A stretch of 64,000 nucleotides of DNA from Pelecanus crispus (Eukaryota; Chordata; Aves; Pelecaniformes; Pelecanidae): NCBI RefSeq assembly GCF_030463565.1, contig NC_134651.1:16566734-16630733 (forward strand), given 5' to 3'. Of the stretch, positions 25,901 through 38,640 are shown piece after piece. Every line of letters begins with the position of its first letter. Positions within the stretch are counted from its first letter, which is position 1. A model generated the notes under the pieces. That model saw nothing but the letters and a program-made list of their open reading frames with translations, was not told the DNA's origin and searched no databases. A program made the position numbers and the translations under genes.

Positions 25901-27160
25901 GTCCCGGAGTGCGGAGTCAAAGGGAGGTTTCAAGGGGGGAGGGTTTTGTTCTCCCTACCTGAGGACAGATTAATGCTGGCGTATACTTGATAAAGATGAA
26001 GATCTTGCTTGGGAGGAAGGGGGGTAAAAAACGGGTAGGAAAAGAAAGAAGGAGTCAGTGGATTGTTATTGTCTAGAAAACAGGCCACCTTTAAAAACCT
26101 GTTGTAGAAATACAGAGACTCCTTTAAGTGTGAAATATCATTTCATTGTAAATAGTCAAAAAAGAGTCGGTAATCCAACTTCCGGAAACTGTTCTGAATT
26201 ATTTCAGCAGACTCTTTTAAAAGGGGATTAGCAGGGCTTTAGGGGCAAAATCCTTCTGTTTTATTCAATCTCTGATTTTATGTTATAATTACTAGATGTA
26301 AAGACTCGCGAATTAGTATGCAGGCGTCGTCCAGACATTATGCAGGTGCTATTCTAATCATTCAGCTTTTTAATTAAGGAACGAGGTAAGAAAACAGAAT
26401 CATAAAAACACTTTTGTGAGAGCTGAGAAAATCGTGAGCGACTGCATGAATAAAGCCTTTATACCTTATCCTGACAGGTCAGACACCAATTGCCTGACTT
26501 ACGACCTTTTCTTGCTGAAACAATGGTTAACAGCTTTCTCACCTTGTTCCCATTATAGCCTTTATTCTCGCGGAGAATTTATGGAAATGGCCCTAAAATG
26601 CTTACACTAAAGAGGGATGCAAAAAGGTATTGCAATTTTAATTGGTGCGTGTCCCGTACAAAGATACTTTCATTCGGGTCCTTCGGGAATGGAGGGTCTC
26701 AGCCCGGCACGAGGACTGGGGTAGATCGAAACGAGTTGAAGCATAAAATTCTCCTCCAGGAGAGGAGGGGACACAAACAAACAAACAAAAAAGCCACCCA
26801 AAGTTGCCGGAATGCCCGGGCAGCCGGAGCGGCTGGGACGGCGGCGGGTCCCCCTTTGTTCCGTGCATCAGAAGGCGTCGTGCTCCTCGATCCCGCGATG
26901 CAAACTTAAAGCCTTTGTGGGGCTTTGTTATTATTATTTAATTTCTTTCCCTTGCCTTCCTCCTCTCCCCTCCTCTCCCCCCTCCCCACGCCTGGCACTA
27001 CTGCATCACGTGTATTAACATATGAATGAAACACCCAGAGCCAATGCACTTAAGGTAATACCTATGCTCCGTTCTCGCCTGATTATCTTTTTATAGAAAG
27101 TTACATTAACTAATGACATTTACATAAATATGAATAATTAGTAAGGTAAGTAATTCTGCT
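25901..27160. promoter_or_regulatory. AT-rich enhancer-like block
   Basis: 26090-26600 and 26995-27160 are AT-rich but CpG-retaining and crowded with homeodomain-type sites (TTTAATTAAGG at about 26371, TAATTACTAG at about 26286, AATAATTAGTAAGG near 27133) and an E-box CACGTG (27006-27011). No coding frame. A GC-rich spacer lies at 26800-26900. Regulatory role inferred from composition. Confidence 0.4.
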
Positions 27161-28370
27161 GCGACGGGGGAAGGCGGAGTAGGGAAGAGCCTGAGACCTG
27201 AGCCCAATTTTCGGCTCCGCAGACCTGGGCGCTGCTTCGCCCTGGCACCGGGCAGGAGGCGCGGGGACGTCTGCGGGGAGGAGGGGAACTGTCACATTTA
27301 TATTGTTTTCTTTTTTCTTTCTTTCTCTTTTTTTTTCCTTTTTTTTTTTTTTTTCCCCCTAATGTGAAACTTTTCTCTTGTGCCCCTCTTTTATCTCCCT
27401 CCAGACCTCCAGTTCTGAGCAGAGTTCAGTGGCTGTAAATGATAGGTTCCCAAAAGCATCAATCCGCGCTCCTCTAGTACTTGGCCGAGAACAATGCAAG
27501 TATTAGGATATCAGCAGCACTCGAAATGATCACGCGTTAAATTATTTTGCTTTCACGGATGAGGGGGCTTTTTTCCAATGTAAATCAAGCGCTTTAGTTA
27601 TTAAGTCTGAACACTAATCTCCAACAACCTTTACATAATGTGGCAGAATGTGCCACACCACTTCGCACCTGCACTCTGAATAGAGCCGCCTTTTCAATGT
27701 AAGACACGCTTGTTGCCCCTGGGCTCCAAAGGAGTTGTGTGAATAAGTCAAGCTTTTTGAATACCCCTACTCGCTTTCTCTTCCTCCTTTGATCACAGAA
27801 AATGTCTTCTAATTTGTCCTTTTTCATTGTAACAACGTTTTCAAGTCTCTTTTTATTTTCCAAACCACATATTTATAAAGAACATAAATCGCCCCAGAAA
27901 ACAAAAGTTCTCTCCTCGCCAACTGGCCGAGTAGCCTATGATCACTTTGTTATTCACAAGGAGAAGAAGGGGAAAACAAGGTTCTCCCAAAGATTGTTGC
28001 TTCTCGAGTTTGTCCTAAACAAACGTTTAACTTTGGGACGGGACGCGGGGGGAGAAATGCGTTCGTTCCCTTCAAAAATAAGGGCACATCCATTTGACCT
28101 GGGGACCCGCTCGCCGCTCTCCCCAATCTGGTGGCCAGCTGCGCTTCAACCTTTGAGGTGGAGGCGACAAATGGCGCGGAGGAGGACAGGAGGGACCGGT
28201 ATCTCTCCTTGCCCGCTGGAGTGACTGTAGCCTCCGCCTGCTTTCTGAGCCCACCAGACAGCTCAGGGCGAAGCCAGCTGTAGCGAGGGGGGTTTGCACG
28301 CATTAATTCTTAGCTGAGCTGCCTACTTCAACGACCTTCGAGGATAATGAACTCGGATTTATAAATCCGC
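27161..28370. other. Non-coding mixed sequence with T/C-rich tract
   Basis: No gene. A T-rich tract lies at about 27304-27358; the rest is AT-rich, CpG-retaining sequence. Confidence 0.35.
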
Positions 28371-28900
28371 GCGAGATGTCAAAGTTAAGGGGCAGCGGAG
28401 CCGCTGCACAAAACCGCCGGGGTCCTTTCCCTCCCCCAGCCCCCCGAGCCCGTTCTGCCGCCGCGGAGCCGGACAGCGGCTGCCCCGGGCTGCCCTGCCC
28501 GCTCCGCAGCCCCGCTTCGGCTGCAGGGGCCGAGGCTGGAGCCCAGCGGGGATTCCACCTCCTGCCTCCGCCTCGGCCCCCTCTCAGCCATTTCCGAGGT
28601 GTTTTGCCCGAGTGTCTGCTAAGGAGCAGTAGGTTAATGGCATTTGAGTTAAGTTGGTCTCTCTGCAGGCTAAGCCCAGCCTAGGAGTTTCTCACTCCTC
28701 CTTCTCACAGACGGGTTTCCGGACGACTCTTTAGCATCCCTATTCATTAGCACGTTAATCAAGGCTGTAATCCCAGCGAAGAGGTGCCCGTGCATTCCTG
28801 CTGCAGCTAAAACCGCCTCTCGAGCGTGCACCTATGTGAGCGCTGCGCAGCGCCCGCTCCCCCCCTCCCCGGGCTGCCTCCGCCGGGAGACAGGCGCTTT
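28371..28900. promoter_or_regulatory. CpG-rich patch
   Basis: GC-rich and CpG-dense at 28380-28590 and again at 28825-28890. No domain in any frame. Confidence 0.4.
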
Positions 28901-30200
28901 TCCTACATTACCGTAGGCTCCGGGTAAGAAAACTAACAAACCCTTCTAATACAGTTTAAAACACTTTGATGTCTTGCCAAGAAACACACTTCCTTCAAGA
29001 GACAAGTCAACATTTGTTTTTCACATTAAATGGCGTTTAGTTGCCACTGAAAAAATGATGCTGAAGGACCACTTTTTAATTCGATGTATAACAACCGCGG
29101 GGGTCTAAGAGAAAATAACGGCGAAAGCTATAGACACAAATAACTAAATTACCAAAACGTTAGTATATCTCCTAGGTTCATTAATATGTAACAGACTCCC
29201 CAGTTAATCTCCAAAAGCCAGTGTTCCCCCTCTAAAATAGCACTCTGGGACGAATTGTACAGGAGATCAATCACTGCTAATGCAGTAAGGTTTACTGCAA
29301 GGGGGGAAAAAGCTATTTACACCTTCAAATAGAAGCTTTTGAGATTTAAGAGTAAGGGTCATACATCACCAAGAATAAATGATTATGAATTGGTAAACGC
29401 GCCCTCCAGCCATTAGCTATGCGACGCGATTTATCATTTCTGGGTGTTTTTCTTTTTAAAATCATCTGGCTGTTTGAAAAGAAAAGCATGACGGAGGAAA
29501 AAAACACCGCGGGAAAGTTTGTTTTTGCATATACTATAAGTCATCAAAACACGGCTATTCAGAAATAAACGGGGTCACTTATGAAGTGCTTAACGAGAGA
29601 CAATAAAGCCCTTCCATTGTACACTTTTATGACTAAGGGATCGGTGGGCTTCTCCCAGCCCAGCCGCCGGCCGCTTCTGCCTTTTTCCCTCCTTTCGTTG
29701 CAAGTTACAGACCCGCGAGTGTTGTGAGGGATCATTTACGCCCTAGAAATGAGTTGCCAGTGTCCTTCCGTCGCCTGACATATATTGAACTTAAATTACG
29801 GGGGACGTTTTGCCAGTTTTTGACAACCGCCAGTTGTTAGCCAAGATGCGCACGGACAGCCGCGTAAGGACTGGACGGGGAGGACCTGCCCTGGCAGCAG
29901 ATGTGGGGTGGTAGGACAGGACACCTCTTGTTTCTTGTTATCTTGTTAGATAAAAGAGACGAGGGCTCGTCTGGGTGGAAAACCTTGCAACTCAGGTCGG
30001 TGGAAGCCGGCTCAGCCCCTCTGGCGATATTTGGAGAGCTTTTTGTTTGCTTGCGTGCGTGTCGTTGGCTTCTTTTTATTTTTAATTATTATTATTGAAA
30101 TCGCTTCGCAATTCCAAGTGAACCTTTTTCCACTTAGACTGTGCTCAGGGCGGTGGGAATGTTGCTCATCAAATTAAATAATCTATAATAAAACACATAC
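28901..30200. promoter_or_regulatory. AT-rich, CpG-retaining non-coding block
   Basis: No gene. There are many short AT-rich motifs, including TTAAT cores (about 29072-29079, 29186-29210) and AATAAATGATTATGAATT near 29374-29391. Looks like conserved regulatory DNA, which cannot be tested here. Confidence 0.35.
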
Positions 30201-30620
30201 TTCGGAGTTGGGAAAGAATGACAGCGTGTTGTCGAAGGGTGGGGGGCGGTGGTGGTGGGGGGGAGCTGGCGGCACCCGTCCCCGGCTGCTGGAGGGCCGG
30301 GGTGGCGATTCCCAGCGCCGGGCTTGGGGCTGGCACCGGGCACCTTCCGTCGGGGGAGGCAGACGGGACAACAGACAAGGGTGGTGGTGGTGGGGGGGGG
30401 GCACACGTAAAAACCGGGTTCTGGGGGGGAATCACCTGCCATCTCGTGGAAATCTTTCTCTCCATAAATACCCGAGGGCCAGGCCAGAGGCGAGGTGCTG
30501 GTGGCGGGCAGGGGACACCTCTCTGGACGTGGCCCTCGGAGGCGCTGAAGCCCGGGCAGACCCTTCAGGCCTCTCGGGGGAGGCGTGTTAGGGACCTCCG
30601 CTCGCAAGGGCCTCCGGGGA
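30201..30620. other. G-rich CpG patch
   Basis: G-rich + strand with GGT repeats (30246-30257, 30378-30393). Low-complexity translations, no gene. Confidence 0.4.
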
Positions 30621-31120
30621 AAATACAAAGTTCCCTAAACTGTTACATCCCGCTGCCCCGGTACGTTGGGTTTCAATTGTGACAAGTGCCTGTTTTCTTA
30701 GGGTAAGAGATTTAATATGTCTGGTGAAAGGGTCTGTGGCAGTGAGGCTCACAGCAGGTAACCAGCTCTGCTAGGGGGCTTTTTAGTCCCACTTCTAACA
30801 CTCCTAACATATTTGCAAGATTTGGGAATAAAGCGACTTGCTTGTAGACTCGAGGAAGAGCTGAGATTTCTGGTTTGTTTTACAAGCTCGTTACAAGCAC
30901 ATTTGGCCAAAGGGCACTGTTTTATGTAAAGACAAAGAGACAGAGCCCGTTCTGGGGAACGCGGGGCTTTTACAAAACTCTGCTCCGTGGCTTATTGTCT
31001 AGTGGGTGGCTTGGGGGGTCTGGGGGGGGGGGGAGCGGGGGGAAAGCCAGGCAGTTGCACGCGATGGGTTTGCTGACCCTCTGGGTGCGAATACCTTGCT
31101 GGAGGCACCTGGAGACATTT
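30621..31120. other. Non-coding spacer
   Basis: Mixed composition with a G run near 31022-31034. No gene seen. Confidence 0.35.
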
Positions 31121-31560
31121 ATCAGGCGATGCTGTCCCCTCTCGGTTTCTGGGCGTCTCCCCGCTCTCCACGGTAAGCAGCGAGGCGCTCCTGCGCCAGC
31201 CGCGGAGAGCCGCGGAGCGGCGAGCGGAGGGGGCGGGCGGGGAGGGCGCAGGACCCCGCGCCGGGGGCCGCCCCGTTCCCCTCGCCCACCAGAACCGTGG
31301 CCACCTCGCCGTGGACTTCGCTGGGGCACGAGCAAGGGCGCGCCGTGCCGAGGAGCGGGGAGCCCGCGGAAACCTTCGCCGGGCGCCGGCGGTGGGGTGC
31401 GGGGAGGGCGGGCGGGCGGGCTGGCAGCCGCCCGGGCCTGCCCGCGCCCCCGGGCCCCGGCCCCGCGCAGCCACGTCCGCAGGCGTCCGCGCAAAGCAGC
31501 GCCTCCTGCCCCCGCTCGCCCCCAGACGAGGAGTGGTGACAAACTCCTAATTCCCCTTTG
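31121..31560. promoter_or_regulatory. CpG-island-like patch
   Basis: Dense CpG and GC-rich; translations are Arg/Pro/Ala-rich and without domains in all frames. Confidence 0.45.
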
Positions 31561-32480
31561 TCGCAGGAGAGCGAGGGGAGGCTGAGGCTGCTCCTTGCCC
31601 CCCAGGGGCCCCGCTGGAAGGTCCACTTCTAGGTCCGTCAAAGAGGGCTGGGGTGCAAGACGCCTTCCTCAGAAATCCCCTTTCCTTTAAGAAGCCTATT
31701 TCACAACGCAGAGGAAGGAAAAAAGAAATATTCTGAGACGGTCTAGTTCTTTGGAATAGATGAGATTGTTTCCTTGAATATCTAATGTTGCAATTCCAGT
31801 TCGAACTATACCCATTTCCTCTTTATTACATCATTCAGCATTTTATTTCTATGATTTTATGTTTTACTGCTCTTCCTGCGAAAGTCTGTGTTTTCAGCGT
31901 TATAGAAAGTCTCTGAAGATCCATAAGATTATTATTTATCTGACTTTCTGTGTCTCCGAGTGCTGTATACATTATATAATTGCTTTAAAATGTTTTCATA
32001 AATTACATTCAGAAATGTGTCATAGTAAATTACCTTTGTAATAAAATGTAAAAAATGCAAATGGCTGTTGTCTTTATTACGTTTTAAACCATTGGTTTAT
32101 CTGCACTATTTCACTTGTCAGTTGCACAATATGTTGTATAAAGGGAAAGCACAGTTTGATAACAGATAGATGGAACCTCGTGTGTAATCTAGCAGGCACG
32201 TACAGTTTGGGTCATTTCCTTATCTCCCGCAGAAAAGACATTATCCCCCTCATATTTACATACTTTTCAATATTTGTCAAACAATCATAAATTATAAATT
32301 AATGAAATGTTCGACAGTCTTCAGAGATCAGACTAATGAAGACATTTACCTTTTTGGTGATTTGGAGTCTCATCTTTGTAAGTTTAATGACATTTAGACT
32401 CTCACGGTTTATTAGGCTTTATTAGATTTGTCCTTCGCTCCTGCTGTCATTCAGATGTCTCTGCATAAACATCACCTGCT
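31561..32480. promoter_or_regulatory. AT-rich enhancer-like block
   Basis: Very AT-rich with dense homeodomain-like sites (AAATTAATGAAATG at about 32297, GTTTAATGACATTTAG at about 32382) and TTTATTAGG repeats near 32408-32424. No coding frame. Confidence 0.4.
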
Positions 32481-33400
32481 TCAGGTACAAGAACAAACAA
32501 ATCGACTCCTTCCCGGAAGGCTCCGGAGCAGCAGAGCCACCGCGCCCGGGCGCGGAGCAGGCGCGGAGCAGGCGCGGAGCGGGGCCGCGCAGGCCTCTCG
32601 GAGCTGGCCTCGCCCGGCGCCCGCGGGCTGCTCGCCGCCCCGGCGGGGCTGGCAGGCCGCTGCCCGGCTGGCCCCCGCGGCCGGGAGTCACTCGGTGCCC
32701 TCGCCGGCCAAGAAGCCCATGTGCGTTTGATTACGCCGCAGCCCCGGCGGCCCCCGCACTCTCGAGGCCCTCCTGGTCGCACCCTGCGCCACGCCTGAGC
32801 CTGCCGACGACAAGCGGCAGCTTTTATTACATGGTTTTCTCCATGTTTCTCCTGTTTTTTCTTCCTTTTTTTGTGTTTTTTTGCCCGAGTGGGTTTGGTG
32901 CTCCGGGGCGCTGGGCCGGGCGCGGCGGTGCCCGGCCGGGCAGGCAGCCTGTCCCCGCTCGGCGCCGTGCGGGGAACTCGCTCTGATGGATGGTACCTGC
33001 CTCCCCAACACGATTAGGCTGCGGAAATTAAGTTGCCCCCAGAAAGGTCGGCACTCGTCCCCCTCCACCTTTGCCTGGAGAGGCGCACGCTAAATCCCGC
33101 CGGCCAGACCCTGGCGCCATCTTCCTGGGAACAAAGACCCGGGGCTCCCCCAGCCTCGCCGCCGCCCTGTAATCGAGTTTCCTAATTGCATTACTGCGCT
33201 CGCAAATGTCAGGAGCATGTGTTGGGGCACGGTGCGCACCCCCCCCCCCGCACGCCTCCCTCCCCGGGGACCGCACGGAGGCCCGCGGCGTGCCTCGACG
33301 CCCGGCGCACCCGGCCCGCCCGGCTCCGCTCTCCTCCGCCGGCCCCGGGAGCGGGCAGCGGGCAGGCGGGCACGGGCGCTGCCTCGTAGCCTTTGCACTT
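32481..33400. promoter_or_regulatory. CpG island pair with short tandem repeat
   Basis: CpG-dense at 32500-32790 and 32885-33390. Between 32548 and 32582 a GCGCGGAGCAG-type unit repeats three times. No domain in any frame. Confidence 0.5.
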
Positions 33401-33860
33401 CGTCAAATATAGATCAGGTCGAAACCTCGCGCTACGAACCTCGAACATTGTTTGCCGAGGCTTCCAAATATTTCCAAACAACGCTTTTTTAAAACACAAT
33501 GGAGACTTATTAAAGCGCTTGTTGGTAAAGTGAGCATGTGTTCTGCAATCATCAAAAATTGATATGTACCGCCAGTAAAGTAATTATGCACCATCCTGAG
33601 GATACGAGAACAGTACATTGTTAATCCACTTGCACACCCGTTGACTTGCAGCATCAGGCTGCAAATAGCTTAATTAAGTCATACACGTGGAATATAACCA
33701 TATTGTTACATTGCATTATGCACACTATATCTCAATTTATTGGGACAATTAATGCTAGTGATAGACCTCGGGCAAAAAATATTAACCGCAAAGCACTGAA
33801 GTTGCATTCTGGTGACATTTGCGGTACGGGGAGTAAACACTGAAACAAGGCGCAACCTTC
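33401..33860. promoter_or_regulatory. AT-rich enhancer-like block
   Basis: AT-rich, CpG-retaining, with AGCTTAATTAAGTCATAC near 33667-33684 and AAGTAATTATGC near 33576. No coding frame. Confidence 0.4.
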
Positions 33861-36300
33861 CGAGAACTGCGAGGACTTCCGAGGATGCCTCCTGCCCCCA
33901 AGCCCGTCCTTAGCGGGCACTTTGGCCAGCCGGAGGGAAAGATCTCCGCAATACTCCGTTCCCTCGCTGTGTCCTGACTTTCGAAAACACTCCGAGAGCC
34001 AAACCCACTCGCTCCTCTTGACTCCGGGGAAGTCTGGGCCGGATGGGACCTCCGGGATCGGTCCTCAGAGGATGTGAAGCCCAGAGCAAGGGGGCTCAGA
34101 GCCAGTTTCCCTGCAAGGTTGAGGAAGGGTGACATACCGGGGCTGGGGGAAGGGATGGAACACCACCGTTTCACAGGCAGTCTGGAGCTGGGAGGACGCA
34201 CCAACACGTCTAATAGCTTGCACACTCGTGATCGTGTCCACATGCCGGTATTTCGCACAGGGGAGCGGCGAGGCTGCATCTCGGGGCGTGACCCCGCGCT
34301 GTCTCCGGGCCCGCCGTGCCCCGAGCGGGGCAGAGCCGTCCCGGCGCGCCCGGTCCCCGGCGGGGTCGGGGCACAAGGACTGAAGTGTCCCCAGCGCCCA
34401 GCCGCTGCCCGGGGTGGGGACGCCCTGCCCGGCCGGCAGCCCTCAGCCCCCCGCCCGGGGCCAGCCTGCCCCGCTCGCCGCCCCAAACTGGGCTGCGCCC
34501 CGGGGCCGCCCCCCCGAGGGGGAAGCTAACGCCGGTAGCGCTCCCAGCATCCCGCCTTCCCGGGGGATCTCCAAGCACCCTGCACAGGCTACAGAGCCGG
34601 GGATGAGCAGGCTGGGAGAGGCGGGGGGACCTGCCCCACGCAGGGAGCAGTGCCACGGGGGGGGGGCTGTGGGGGGGTGGGCAGCGCGGGGAGGGCAGCG
34701 GGGCTCTGCCCTGCCAGAGGGTTGTCCGGGTTATTTGTGTAAGCGGGAGCAGGTACGCTTCGGGGAGCATGCGGCTGGAATGCGCTCCCTTAGCGCCTGA
34801 TTTACCCCCTTTTCTGCAAAACCGCCCGGAATCGATATTATTTTCTGGGGAACAAAATATACCCAAGCCAAAACCAAAACCTCTTTGTTTGACAGATGTG
34901 ACGGTCTCCTACAAATTTTCTAAACGCCCCTCGATGGTGCGCTGTGATTCCCATCGGGACGGAGTCTCTTCAAGTTTTCACAGCCCGTGCTCTTTGGAGA
35001 TAGAGAGGGCAATTTCCAACCTCGCGAGGTCTTTGATTTAACGGATTTCCCAAGCGTTTGGGGGGAAAGGCGTCCAGAAGGCAACCAGGATTCCCCTGGA
35101 CGTGTCTCCTGCTCACGTCGAGGTGACCCGTTAAGGGCAGCCCCGGGTGCAGGCAGGGGCGCGGGTTAGACCCGGGCGCTGGGCTGCAGCGGGGGCTGCG
35201 GCAGGGCAGGGGGTGCCACGGGGGACACGCGCGTCCTCCCCCACCCCGGTGGCCGGCGCTTCTCAGCCCCGTTCATACACGAGTGGGGGGGGGTGGGGGT
35301 CTTCGCGGCTGGTTTTTCCGTAGTTTTCCCCGCCAGCTCCTTTTCACTCTTATTTCAGCGCTTCTCGCAAGTTGCTGCACCAGCGGGAGAAACGACTGCA
35401 GCCCGGTTCCTGCTCCTGGCCGCTGGCGTGGCTGGTGCCCTGGTCGCCCGGCAGCGCCCGTCGGGGCACAAGCCCCGGGCACGGGGGTCGTCAGGCGTTA
35501 GGGAGCTGCACAGTAAGTTCGCTCTTTGAAAGGTGACTTCGCCCAGTGCGCGACACGCACGCTCCTACAGACACGCAAACGCACGCTCCTTCCTCTCCTC
35601 TGCGTCCGGCTTTCAGCAGGGTTGCGCGTTATTCTCCTTCCATTTCGTTTAATCGTTTACAAATTGAGCCCAGCATTAGATTTTCAATCCCCACCACCCC
35701 CGGGAAACAGCCGGCTCACGGGGATCCCCTGCCCTCCTCGGCTCCCAGGGGCTGTCCGCAGCACCCCCCGCCCGCGGAGCTGGACCACGGGCAGGACCTT
35801 CCACCCCCCCGGGGCGCGGGCAACACCTGCCGCCCCCAGGCGTGGGCACGGCGGCTCCCACCCCACGGGGGGCGCAGCCCCCCCTGCGGGGACCCGCGCC
35901 GCGGCCGCCGCGCTACCTGAGGCGGGGGCGGGGGGGGCTGCGCTCCCCGACGGCGGGGCTCCCCTCGGCGGGAGGGCCCCCGGCTGCCGGGGCACAGGTG
36001 GCTGCGGGCCGCGGTGCCCCCGCCCCAGCCCCTCCGTGCGCGACCTGCGCGGCCCGGCCCGGGGGCAGGAGGGGCTGGGTCCGGCGCGCCGGGTGGCGGC
36101 CCCGCAGCGCGGGGGGCGGAGGTGAAGCGGGGGAAGGGTCTGCCTCCGCCTTAGGCGCTTGCGGGCTGGCTGCAGCCCCCCTCCCGCGGGGCGGCGCGGC
36201 CCCTCGTTTTGCGGGATGGGGATAACTATGAAATAAGGGGCGAGGGGCGCCCGGGCAGGGCGCCTGCAGCCCGTGCTGCTTTAGGGAATCACTCCCCTCC
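33861..36300. promoter_or_regulatory. Large GC-rich CpG region
   Basis: CpG-dense cores at 34250-34560 and 35700-36220, with GC-rich sequence between. Several open frames of 100-234 codons are Pro/Arg/Gly/Ala-rich without any domain, so no gene is called. An AT-rich gap sits at 34800-35040. Confidence 0.5.
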
Positions 36301-38640
36301 GCGCAGCCAGCACTGGCGTCTCCCCCGGAGCTGCGGCATCAAAAGCTCCGTCCTGTTACCGAAGCAGGTGGGCACAGCCTCAGATCCAGGCTAAGGCGCC
36401 AGATCCCTGCCCTCGCTGACAGCCAGGACAACTTTCTGGAATCCCATGGCAGCCTCCGAGGGCCACCGAAATCACAAGTATTGCAAAGGTTTTTACACCA
36501 GAAAAGAATGGGGTTTACTGGTGGGTTTGGCTCTGTTCATGGGTGTTTCCTGACAACAAACAAACCCCACACCGAATTCAACGCCCTGCCCCACAGAGTC
36601 CCTAGTCCGGGATATTTATTATTATTATTATTAATCGCTGTTATTATCTAGATCTATTTATTCCTCAGGAGAAGGGCAGGAGCTGATTCACAGCACAGCC
36701 TTCAGTTGCAATCCCTGCAGTCCTTTCGACTTGTCCTTTCTGGTTACGGCCGGGAAGCCCTCCCTGGGGACGAGGGATGAGGTGCTGGTAAATTAAAAAG
36801 TAACACCTTGCCCAGCGGCTTTGAGATGCCGTGACTTTTTTAAAACCAAAACCAAAAAAATCCTGCCTTGTCCCTGTTCCAGAGGCGGAAAGAAAAATGT
36901 TTCGTGACACATGAATTGTAAAAGTTCACTTTGTTTATTTGTTTGTTGAGAAATTTTTAAGGGGGGGGGGGGGGACGACACACGACACACAAAGCACGAT
37001 AAACTTGAAAAAAGCTAAAAGCCTGGAGGACTGTAACTTCAGTGGATGGGTTTGTAGCGGGCAGACTCTGGCTACCTTTGGCCATCTGGCTGGTTTAAGC
37101 TTTTGCCCCCATGCTGTATGATTTTAGCTTAAAATCTCTTCCGTTGCAGTGCCGCTTTTATTGAATTCATCAAAAGCAAACTTTCCCCGACTTTTCTTTT
37201 TTTTTTTCTTTTTTTTCTTTTTTTTTTTTTTTTTTAAGAAGGGCTAAAATAATAAGTCGACCACTGTGACATTCTCTGGGCTTAGGCCATTTTTCATAAC
37301 GCAGCTGATACGCTTTTGTGCAGCTAAGGCGACCAAACAGATGAATAACGAGAAAAGTCTCTCGAAAACTAAAGCTTCCAGCTTTTCCCATCTTTAAAAA
37401 GTTAAGTAAAATGAGAGGTGCATGTAAAAAAAACCCTCCCAAATCCAAAAAACAAACCCCATCACACCAAAGATCAGGGCAATACTTTTATACCTCTGAA
37501 TGGTAACGATGCCTTTTAAACAACTTACTGCACACACGCACACACACACGCACACACACACACGCACACACACACACGCACACACACACACACACTCACA
37601 CAAAACTTTAAAGCTTGTGAAACTGCCCAGGTGGTGTTTATAGGACCGTAGCCAGTGGGTTGTAAAGAAATCCGAGACATTTGAAGGAGATTAGACTATT
37701 TAGAAATATATGACAAAACATTTTTTTTTTTAAATTTTATTCCTGTTTCACTGTATCCACCGTGTTTAATGCAGAGCTTGAAGGACCAAGTTGTCTGCAG
37801 CACTAAAGAAGAGTCCCACAAATTGTGATGGCTTGGCAGGCGGGGGTAAGTTTATGGTGTTTTTTTTTTTTTTTTTTTAAACGCTTTTTCTCATCCGTAT
37901 ATGCTTGTGTTTAAAGTCTGCGCTGCAAAGAAAATATGCCCTCGTGATTTTAATGTCATTTTAGCCATAAACCAGTTTTGTGCTTAGAATCACGTTTCTA
38001 ACGTTGTTGATGTTCTTCCTGGAATTTTGTCAAAAAAAAAAAAAAAAAAAATCATCCCGCTTCTCCCAGCACCAGAGGCAGGCAGCAGCCAGACCCCACG
38101 GTGCGGGACTGGGAGGCGACTGCTTCTATAGTACAAGGCAACAAGTAAGAATTTCACGAGCTTTCGCCTGGGTTCAGAATAATTGTTTTTATTTGGCTTT
38201 TTTTTTTTTTTTTTTGAAATCCCACTGCCCTGTATGCATTTATTTATTTATTTTGCACGTGCCACCCCCAAACCTGAGTGCTTTAGGACCACAACTGTGA
38301 AACCCGGGTTTATTATGAAAACTACTGTATGTACAGCCTGGATGGAAGCACAGCCATTGGTTCAAACAAAATGACTATTGATTCAAAGTGAGAGCCCTCC
38401 AGGCTGAACCGAGAAGGAAGGAATGGGTCGCCGTTTGGGGTTTGGTTTTTTTTTTTTGTTTTGTTTTGTTTGTTTGTTTTTCCCCTTGGTCCCCCCCCCC
38501 CCCCCCCCCTTAAAAGAGAGAGAGAGAGAGTTCTAAGCTGCGAGTGTGACAACCACCACCCAGTCCTTTGATTCTTCTCTATTTTTTTGGATGGCAGGAG
38601 GAATTTCCCTATGAGAAATAATAAGGTTTGCTTGGGAAAT
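36301..38640. other. Non-coding stretch rich in homopolymers and simple repeats
   Basis: No gene. It has a short ATT repeat (36618-36633), a G run (36961-36974), a T-rich tract (37195-37235), T runs (37860-37878, 38198-38215), A run (38032-38051) and C run (38492-38509). Confidence 0.45.
37531..37603. repeat. CA dinucleotide microsatellite with CG interruptions
   Basis: Imperfect CA repeat with periodic CACG interruptions. Confidence 0.95.
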
